From contig JBMFNP010000029.1 of assembly GCA_049970095.1 (NCBI GenBank), positions 1 to 20,243 of the forward strand: a stretch of DNA of 20,243 bases, in the 5' to 3' direction. The notes below the pieces were generated by a model. The model was not told the DNA's origin. It did no database searches and saw nothing but the letters and a program-made list of their open reading frames with translations. Both the position numbers and the translations under genes were made by a program. Positions 15,539 through 20,243 of the stretch are shown piece after piece; the stretch's first letter is position 1; each line of letters opens with the position of its first letter. The stretch is from SKW197 sp049970095. Its GTDB lineage: Archaea; Thermoplasmatota; Thermoplasmata; Lutacidiplasmatales; SKW197.

Positions 15539-15635
15539 TGGTGCCGAGGGAGGGAGTTGAACCCCCAAAATGCAGATTTCAGCCATTTTCTGGAATGACT
15601 GCAGTCTGCCGCATTAGCCGCTCTGCCACCTCGGC
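15539..15635 (-). tRNA. tRNA-Cys (GCA) with an intron
   Basis: The cloverleaf reads on the minus strand. Acceptor GCCGAGG (15635-15629) pairs with CCTCGGC (15549-15543). The D stem is GCA/TGC, the anticodon stem GCAGA/TCTGC, the anticodon GCA in loop CTGCAG-A, and the T arm GGGGG-TTCAACT-CCCTC. Removing the 21-nt intron (15578-15598) gives 73 nt, and ACCA at the 3' end (15542-15539) shows that CCA is encoded. Odd point: the discriminator base is A73, while tRNA-Cys normally has U73. A TATA-like element (about 15660-15668) sits about 29 nt upstream. Confidence 0.9.
15578..15598 (-). other. Archaeal tRNA intron at position 37/38 (bulge-helix-bulge)
   Basis: The 21-nt insert folds into a canonical bulge-helix-bulge. 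The central helix is C32-U33-G34-C35 against GCUG (one U.U mismatch), the 5' bulge is A36 G37^U, the inner helix is CAUU/AAUG with loop CCAGAA, and the 3' bulge is AA^A38. These are the cleavage sites of the archaeal splicing endonuclease. Confidence 0.85.
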
Positions 15636-15659
15636 ATCATGCAGGTAATGAGTTTCAAT

Positions 15660-15668
15660 ATTATAAAT
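15660..15668. promoter_or_regulatory. Symmetric TATA element between tRNA-Cys and the queC operon
   Basis: ATTATAAAT lies about 29 nt before the tRNA 5' end on the minus strand and about 40 nt before ATG 15704 on the plus strand. It could serve both directions. Confidence 0.4.
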
Positions 15669-15703
15669 TTTTGTCAGAGGGGGGAATATAGAGTTGGGAC
15701 TTT

Positions 15704-16183
15704 ATGCCCCACTTAGAGGTGTTTTCATCTTCCGATAATTTTATCTACCTACCAGATTTAATATGCAATGTGAATGTAAAATTGCATATAAGGAAAAGAA
15801 TATTCATCATTCAGATTGTGGTGATCCTGGGAACTGTTGCATTTGCGATTTTTCTCGCCCCTGCATTTTTGCCTGATATCAGCAAGAAGGATTTCTATCC
15901 AGTTTTGACAAATATCATGGGATTGTGCGCAATAGCTGCTGGTTTGCTGTTCATATACTGGGCATACAGAGTTTCGCGTGAAGTGATAAGGCATGGAAAG
16001 CCCCGCACTGCAAGCACACCATTCCCATCTGCTCTCAGCGCTACTAATGTGTCTAACCCTAAGAATGGCGAATACATTTTTTGCACAGAATGTGAGCTTA
16101 TTGAAGGAAAAGCCAATATCTGCAAAACCTGTCCAAAATATAGGGATGAAAAAAATGCAAAAAAAACTGAAAAATCTTTTTGA
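15704..16183 (+). CDS. Small membrane protein with C-terminal zinc ribbon, unknown function
   Basis: I recognise no family. The 159-residue product has two membrane helices (about 34-55, IFIIQIVVILGTVAFAIFLAP, and about 66-88, LTNIMGLCAIAAGLLFIYWAY). A basic cytosolic segment follows, then a short Cys-rich end with CTEC and CKTC 10 residues apart, a likely zinc ribbon. The start is uncertain: the first 25 residues before the basic HIRKR are poorly hydrophobic, so a GTG or TTG near residues 24-28 could be the real start. It overlaps the next gene by 29-38 nt, so it is the first gene of the DUF2085-queC-ttuA unit. Confidence 0.6.
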   Translation: MPHLEVFSSSDNFIYLPDLICNVNVKLHIRKRIFIIQIVVILGTVAFAIFLAPAFLPDISKKDFYPVLTNIMGLCAIAAGLLFIYWAYRVSREVIRHGKPRTASTPFPSALSATNVSNPKNGEYIFCTECELIEGKANICKTCPKYRDEKNAKKTEKSF

Positions 16184-16736
16184 GTTTAAGCTTAGTGTCA
16201 AATTTTCCAGAGTCCTTTTTGGACTCGGCATTCTATTTATAGTGTATGCGATCCTGCTATTTATCGTGCCCTACATGCTTCCACCTGCCACTGTAAATTT
16301 TGGTGAAAACGGGAGGGTGAACATAATTGATTTTCAGAACATTACCGACCAGATGCCCCCGGTGGCAAGGGAAATGTATGCATTTGGGGATTTGATGTGC
16401 CATCAGCATGCCTCCCGTTCCTTTTTTCTTAACGGAAACCAGATGCCTTTCTGTGCAAGATGCACTGCAATTTTTGTGGGACTTGGCATAGGAACCCTTG
16501 TTCTTGCGTTTGTGGATATGGATATAAAACTGTGGTTGATTTTTGCCCTTCTCGTGCCCATGGGAATTGATGGTATTTGCCAGGACATTTTGACTTTCCT
16601 GCACTACGAAAGCACAAACACACTCCGTGTACTCACAGGATTGCCAGCAGGAATCTCGCTGGCACTTGCAATTGCCTTCATTGTAAAAAGCGTTGCAGAA
16701 ATTTGGCGACTTGAGAAGGAGGTTGGGGAAAAATGA
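16146..16736 (+). CDS. DUF2085 membrane protein
   Basis: The 196-residue protein has an N-terminal membrane segment (about 20-42), then the DUF2085 signature CHQHASRSFFLNGNQMPFCA followed directly by RCTAIFVGLG, then three more helices (about 112-135, 140-155, 168-188). DUF2085 proteins are small integral membrane proteins of unknown function whose Cys/His motif suggests metal binding near the membrane surface. Two in-frame ATGs (16146 and 16155) are possible starts; the open frame runs back to 15993 but that part overlaps the previous gene in another frame. The stop overlaps the queC start by ATGA. Co-transcription with tRNA-modification genes gives no clear functional hint. Confidence 0.8.
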   Translation: MKKMQKKLKNLFEFKLSVKFSRVLFGLGILFIVYAILLFIVPYMLPPATVNFGENGRVNIIDFQNITDQMPPVAREMYAFGDLMCHQHASRSFFLNGNQMPFCARCTAIFVGLGIGTLVLAFVDMDIKLWLIFALLVPMGIDGICQDILTFLHYESTNTLRVLTGLPAGISLALAIAFIVKSVAEIWRLEKEVGEK

Positions 16737-17410
16737 GGAAGGCAGTGGTACTTGTTTCTGGAGGATTGGACTCTGCCACTGCACTTGGAATTGCCTCCCT
16801 TGAGTATGAACCATATGCACTCTCTTTTGTTTATGGTCAGAGACACAGAAAAGAACTGGAGTGTGCAAAAAAAGTGTGTAAATTCTACAAAACGAAGGAA
16901 CATAAGATTATCAGAATTAATCTGGATGCACTCGGGGGTTCCGCACTTACGGACCCAAACATAGAGGTTCCCTTGGGAAGAGAGGATATTGGTAGAGATA
17001 TACCCATCACCTATGTGCCTGCAAGGAATCTGATTTTTCTCTCTGTTGCCGGCGCATATGCAGAAGTGATTGGTGCGGAGGCAATTTTTATTGGTGCAAA
17101 CGCTGTAGATTTCAGCGGTTATCCGGATTGCAGGGAAGATTTTCTGAAAGCGTTTGAAGAGGCACTTGCCAGGGGAACAAAGGCAGGAGTTTCAGGGAAA
17201 AGGATAAAGGTGGTTGCGCCCCTCTTGCATATGAGTAAGGCAGAGATCATTCGCAAGGGAATGGAACTGGGTGTTCCATACAAATTCACATGGAGCTGCT
17301 ACTCTGGCGGAAAGAAAGCGTGTGGAAAATGTGATGCTTGCATTTTGAGGTTGAAGGGTTTTGAGGAGGCTGGGTATGCAGACCCTATAGAGTATGAGGG
17401 ACACAGATGA
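16733..17410 (+). CDS. queC: 7-cyano-7-deazaguanine synthase QueC
   Basis: It converts 7-carboxy-7-deazaguanine (CDG) to preQ0 with ammonia and ATP. In archaea preQ0 is inserted at G15 of tRNA and becomes archaeosine. 225 residues. The PP-loop is SGGLDS (9-14). The zinc-binding cluster is C189, C197, C200, C203 (SCYSGGKKACGKCDAC). Mid-protein signatures TYVPARNLIFLS and GANAVDFSGYPDCRE are present. GGAGGT precedes ATG 16733, which overlaps the DUF2085 stop by 4 nt; the stop overlaps the next gene by 4 nt. QueD, QueE and archaeosine tRNA-guanine transglycosylase are not in the window. Confidence 0.96.
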   Translation: MRKAVVLVSGGLDSATALGIASLEYEPYALSFVYGQRHRKELECAKKVCKFYKTKEHKIIRINLDALGGSALTDPNIEVPLGREDIGRDIPITYVPARNLIFLSVAGAYAEVIGAEAIFIGANAVDFSGYPDCREDFLKAFEEALARGTKAGVSGKRIKVVAPLLHMSKAEIIRKGMELGVPYKFTWSCYSGGKKACGKCDACILRLKGFEEAGYADPIEYEGHR

Positions 17411-18339
17411 AATGTGATTTCTGCAGTGAGGAAGCAATAGAATTTGTGCGATATAGCGGTGCACATCTTTGTGCAAAGCATTTCTCAGAGTTTTTTGAAA
17501 GGAGGGTAAAGCGGGAGATTGCAAAGCAGGTAGTGCTGGGCAAAAATGCAGTTATTGGTATAGGACTTTCTGGAGGAAAAGATTCTTCTGTATGTACATA
17601 CATGCTTCACAGGATTTTCTCCAGACACAGAGGCATGAAAATTATGGCAATCACGATTGATGAGGGCATAAAAAACTACAGGGCTGAAACGATCACCGCT
17701 GCAAAATCCCTTTGCAGCAAGCTAGGCATCGAACATCATATTTTTTCATTCAGAGAGGTATACGGAGAAACGCTGGATGCGATTGTTAAAGAGAGAAAAG
17801 AGTGTGCGTGCACATACTGTGGAGTATTGAGACGAAAGGCACTGAATCTGGGTGCAAGGAGACTGAAGTGCGCAGTTCTAGCAACTGGTCTGAATCTGGA
17901 TGATACGGTGCAATCCATACTCATGAATTTTACAAGAGGTGATGTGGAGAAACTGGCAAGAATGGGCCCACACAGGCATGTGCAACCTGGGCTCGTGCCA
18001 AGAATTTTGCCACTTAGAAGCATACCAGAACGCGAGATCTATCTCTATGCACTTTTGCACCAGATTCCGTTTTCACATGCAGTATGCCCTTATGCAGATT
18101 TTGCACTGCGAAACCAGTATAGGAAAATTGTGGACGAGCTAGATAGCCAGAATCCAAGTGCCAAGTTTTCCATTCTGAAGAGTTATGATGAAATTCTCCC
18201 TTTGCTTATAAAAAAATATCCGCAAAAAAAGTTAAACGCCTGCAGGTTGTGTGGAGAACCCGCAATTGAGGAAATCTGCAAGAGTTGTGAACTGCTGGGG
18301 AAGAATAAAAAGAATCTCACCAGTAGTGCCTCGCCCTAA
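17407..18339 (+). CDS. TtuA/NcsA-family tRNA 2-thiolation enzyme
   Basis: This is a PP-loop ATPase that adenylates tRNA uridine and inserts sulfur, at U54 (TtuA) or U34 (NcsA/Ncs6). 310 residues. Order: N-terminal zinc finger C3, C6, C22, H25; PP-loop SGGKDS (55-60); Fe-S ligands C135 and C138 (CTYCG) with C227 (AVCPYAD); a GLNLDDTVQS motif; and a second zinc finger near the C-terminus (CRLC...CKSC). This arrangement is typical of the [4Fe-4S] type. Sequence alone does not separate U54 from U34 activity, so I give no gene symbol. It starts at ATG 17407, overlapping queC by 4 nt, and converges with the next gene (23-bp 3' overlap on the opposite strand). Confidence 0.9.
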   Translation: MKCDFCSEEAIEFVRYSGAHLCAKHFSEFFERRVKREIAKQVVLGKNAVIGIGLSGGKDSSVCTYMLHRIFSRHRGMKIMAITIDEGIKNYRAETITAAKSLCSKLGIEHHIFSFREVYGETLDAIVKERKECACTYCGVLRRKALNLGARRLKCAVLATGLNLDDTVQSILMNFTRGDVEKLARMGPHRHVQPGLVPRILPLRSIPEREIYLYALLHQIPFSHAVCPYADFALRNQYRKIVDELDSQNPSAKFSILKSYDEILPLLIKKYPQKKLNACRLCGEPAIEEICKSCELLGKNKKNLTSSASP

Positions 18340-19024
18340 CAACAAAATCCTCCTTTTCTATTCTCTCAACAATTACAAAGTAGAGTTCATGGAATTTCAC
18401 TATTGCGGAAATCATCAATCCATACCCTAAGTAAATCAAAACAAGTCCAGCAATTACGAGGGGTGCAGAAGCACCAAAGAAAAACACACCACTGAGAAGT
18501 ATTGTGTAACCAATTGCAGAGGATGCAGCCCCAGCAACATAAGCATAGCAGGTATTACGAATGTGGTATCTTGTTGTGGGATATGCTAAGTGTCTGGCAA
18601 AATAAAGAAGGGAAAGTGAGAGGAAGATTGCATCAATAATGTTAAATATCATTCCCGCACCTAAAAAAAGTTCCTGGAGCATGATCACGGGTGCAAAACC
18701 CAGAACTGTAAAGATAGAAACTGAAACACGAATGAGATAGAGTATGAGGTATAAGAATGCGAATACCGAAGCAATGTTGATACTTTCTTGTGAAGCAGAG
18801 GGAATTTCCTTTTCACCATAAACAATAAGAGCCCAGCCAATAAAAAAGAAAATATAGCCAAGAAAAGTGAAGATTGTTAGCAGCAAAGCCGGGATATAGA
18901 TGAGTGGATTTCTAGAGGACATTACCGAGAAGATTATTCCGAGTGCCTGCGTGATATCTGGATTTGAAATTATTGAGAGAATGGCGATAAGCAGGAGAAT
19001 CACTGAGATAAATTGTGTGCCCAT
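18317..19024 (-). CDS. Multi-pass membrane protein, unknown function
   Basis: The 235-residue product has about six or seven hydrophobic segments: about 4-20, 40-66, 82-105, 110-130, 135-150, 165-185 and 188-212. There is no recognisable catalytic motif. It ends with a basic/aromatic tail (EKEDFVVRARHYW). I assign no family. Start: TTG 19036 is open, but ATG 19024 is about 24 nt below a clean CTATAAAT box (19045-19052 on the plus strand), which fits a leaderless transcript, so I use 19024. The 3' end overlaps the thiolase gene by 23 bp tail to tail. Confidence 0.75.
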   Translation of the reverse strand: MGTQFISVILLLIAILSIISNPDITQALGIIFSVMSSRNPLIYIPALLLTIFTFLGYIFFFIGWALIVYGEKEIPSASQESINIASVFAFLYLILYLIRVSVSIFTVLGFAPVIMLQELFLGAGMIFNIIDAIFLSLSLLYFARHLAYPTTRYHIRNTCYAYVAGAASSAIGYTILLSGVFFFGASAPLVIAGLVLIYLGYGLMISAIVKFHELYFVIVERIEKEDFVVRARHYW

Positions 19025-19044
19025 CACAAAGAGCAAACTGTTTG

Positions 19045-19052
19045 CTATAAAT
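19045..19052 (-). promoter_or_regulatory. TATA box for the multi-pass membrane protein
   Basis: ATTTATAG on the minus strand, centred 24 nt before ATG 19024 with no Shine-Dalgarno sequence between, supports leaderless transcription and the shorter start. Confidence 0.5.
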
Positions 19053-19142
19053 GCTACGCCCTTGTAAGTGTTTCTTGCGAATACTTTTTTTCCAGGTGTT
19101 GCAGCAATTATTCTCGTGATAATGGATATGCCAAAGGAATAT

Positions 19143-19769
19143 TTAACTCTCCCCTTTCATCATCTTCAATCTAAATATATTCTCTCTTTCCAGTTCTTCA
19201 AGACGCATTCGCACAATTGCTTCCTTCTCCATCAGTTCTGGGATTATCCTGTATTCCAGGGCATTCACCCTCCGTTTTACCTTATCTATCTCTTCAATTA
19301 ACCTTCTGAGCGCTGTCTCGTACTGCGCCGCTTTTATAATCAGTCGTAGGAGGTCTGTGTAGGCTCTTGCAGTATCTTCAATTCTTGTGCTCGTGCCTAT
19401 AATTCCAGTACCAAGCGGTGAAATGAAATTTAGCTTTTGTTCTGCGGTGCTGAGCACATGGGGTACACTCACACCCATGATGTTTATTGGCTTTATAGAA
19501 ACCCTAGAAATATTTTTGAGTGCCATTGCAGCAGATTCCACAGCAATTTTTCCATCAATGCACTCTGCGATTGCTTCCAGATGTCTAGCATTATTATACA
19601 CATTAATAATTTCCATTCGCAGATTTTTTGCATCCTTCAGCACACGGAAAAATTCTGTAATGAGCCCATCCCTTTTCATTTTTAATAGTTTATGACCCTT
19701 CCTGGCAAGTTCAATTTTTTTCTTCAACTCTATGAGTTCAGACCTTGTGGGCTTTACATCCTGCAGCAT
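19143..19769 (-). CDS. atpD: A/V-type ATP synthase subunit D (central rotor shaft)
   Basis: The 208-residue protein is made of two long coiled-coil helices (about 8-75 and 125-195) joined by a short sheet region. This is the axle that turns inside the A3B3 head. Family-typical starts and segments: DVKPTRSELIELKKKIELAR, GHKLLKMKRDGLI, and the C-terminal half KVKRRVNALEYRIIPEL. Length is as usual. The ATG at 19769 is about 27 nt after a TATA-like ATTTTAAC element (19792-19800 on the plus strand), so it appears to be monocistronic and leaderless. In most archaea atpD follows atpA and atpB directly; here neither is upstream within the 474 bp available. Confidence 0.95.
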   Translation of the reverse strand: MLQDVKPTRSELIELKKKIELARKGHKLLKMKRDGLITEFFRVLKDAKNLRMEIINVYNNARHLEAIAECIDGKIAVESAAMALKNISRVSIKPINIMGVSVPHVLSTAEQKLNFISPLGTGIIGTSTRIEDTARAYTDLLRLIIKAAQYETALRRLIEEIDKVKRRVNALEYRIIPELMEKEAIVRMRLEELERENIFRLKMMKGES

Positions 19770-19921
19770 ACAGAAAGGGTAAATGCGCGCAGGTTAAAAT
19801 AGATTTCACATCATAATTGCAAAAAGCATGGTAGTATTTTATTTTTCTATGCTCCTGGGAAGCAAAAATTTGAGTGAGCAATAGCGAACCTTTTATGCTG
19901 TGTTAGGCGATGTGTGGCTTT
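19770..19921. other. Intergenic region upstream of atpD
   Basis: No gene is seen. It holds the atpD TATA-like element (19792-19800) and an AT-rich imperfect hairpin, AGCATGG (19825-19831) with CTATGCT (19847-19853), around a T-rich loop. The hairpin could be a terminator for a minus-strand transcript coming from the right, but that is weak. Confidence 0.3.
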
Positions 19922-20026
19922 CTATAAAATTTCTCCATATTTTATTGCATCTGGCTTTTTCTTTAAATACCAATCCTCCCATTCAGATAGTGTCTTCCCC
20001 TCAAATTCCTGAATAAACTCGCTCAT
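19922..20026 (-). CDS. Small ORF (34 aa), unknown
   Basis: The ORF starts at ATG 20026 and ends at TAG 19922-19924. Its product begins MSEFIQEFEGKTLSEWEDWY and has a Lys-rich middle and a KYGEIL end. It is charged and Trp-containing, with real-looking composition, but no Shine-Dalgarno sequence is clear. It starts 24 nt after the stop of the interrupted ORF to its right, so the two may have formed a small two-gene unit. The function is unknown. Confidence 0.3.
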   Translation of the reverse strand: MSEFIQEFEGKTLSEWEDWYLKKKPDAIKYGEIL

Positions 20027-20050
20027 CTGACCCACTACTTTGGGTCGTGT

Positions 20051-20168
20051 TCACTTCATGCTCATCAGTTCATAAATCAGTCGTGCTTTACAAGTAGCTA
20101 AACCAGGAGACAGGGCATCATCGGCCGAAAGTTCCTTATATTTTTCGTTATAAATCCTTTCTTGGAAT
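20051..20168 (-). pseudogene. 3' remnant of an ORF cut off by the repeat
   Basis: The last 38 codons of a minus-strand reading frame (beginning FQERIYNEKY, containing SPGLATCKARLIYELM, stop TGA 20051-20053) run without a start codon straight into the boundary of the 75-bp repeat at 20169. Within the repeat the frame reaches a TAA after three codons. This is what remains when an element inserts in a coding region. The family is not recognised; composition is that of an ordinary soluble protein. Confidence 0.4.
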
Positions 20169-20243
20169 GGGGAACCTTAACTTTGGTTGATGAGATTTAT
20201 CTAATAATCTCAGCCAGGAAACCGAGAGCCTGCCAGATCGTAA
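20169..20243 (-). mobile_element. Right end fragment: inner terminus of the same probable insertion sequence (75-bp inverted repeat copy 2)
   Basis: This is an exact reverse complement of 1-75. The same protein tail (TIWQALGFLAEIIR) reads on the minus strand from 20241 to a TAA at 20199-20197, so both copies point into the window. The flank beyond 20168 differs fully from the flank of the left copy, which locates the element boundary at GGGGAACC. The outer ends and the body of the element lie outside the window. Confidence 0.5.

Noticed and set aside
15993..16145. N-terminal extension of the DUF2085 gene
   Set aside because: It lies inside the preceding gene in a different frame, and its His/Leu-rich translation does not look like a natural N-terminus.
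1..20243. Reading the inverted repeats as telomere-like ends of a linear virus or plasmid
   Set aside because: The interior is chromosomal housekeeping (RNase P RNA, atpD, purP, tRNA, archaellum) with no replication, capsid or polymerase gene, and the repeat carries an ORF tail as expected for an insertion sequence.
1..20243. CRISPR array, toxin-antitoxin or classical defence genes
   Set aside because: No regularly spaced direct repeats were seen and no recognisable Cas, restriction or toxin motifs. The small ORFs near the right end are too short and unfamiliar to call.

Overview
The window is archaeal chromosome. It carries a complete archaellum (arl/fla) operon, an archaeal type-A RNase P RNA, an intron-containing tRNA, PurP-type purine synthesis and an A-type ATP synthase subunit D. 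Several genes look leaderless, with a TATA box about 26 nt before the ATG. Bacterial-type formate-THF ligase, DUF835, a Ras-like GTPase and a type-A RNase P RNA together suggest Thermoplasmatota or a relative (for example an Aciduliprofundum-like euryarchaeon). That placement is inference.

Layout. 1-75: left copy of a perfect 75-bp repeat, probably the inner end of an insertion sequence. 119-3198 (+): purP, a secreted beta-helix surface protein and a GNAT acetyltransferase. 3253-4050 (-): a CBS/ParB-like protein, divergent from the RNase P RNA gene (4135-4543, +). 4580-7675 (-, transcribed right to left): small GTPase, V4R-DUF835 protein and formate-THF ligase. 7785-15519 (+): the archaellum operon arlB1-arlB2-arlCDE fusion-arlF-arlG-arlH-arlI-arlJ, with tight spacing or overlaps. 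15539-15635 (-): tRNA-Cys(GCA) with a 21-nt intron. 15704-18339 (+): a compact operon of two membrane proteins (one DUF2085), queC and a TtuA/NcsA-family tRNA thiolase. 18317-19024 (-): a multi-pass membrane protein. 19143-19769 (-): atpD. 19770-20243: no major gene; it holds a small ORF, the 3' remnant of an interrupted ORF and the right inverted copy of the 75-bp repeat.

How it fits together. The centrepiece is the motility locus: two archaellins, one fused ArlC/D/E-type adaptor with two zinc ribbons, the stator-related ArlF and ArlG, and the ArlH/I/J motor. A GTPase/V4R-DUF835 pair is transcribed divergently from it and could be a regulatory module. The remainder is housekeeping: tRNA and RNase P, tRNA modification, one-carbon and purine metabolism, and the ATP synthase rotor. 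The repeat ends most likely mark where an assembly contig ran into two inverted copies of one insertion sequence, not a true linear element.
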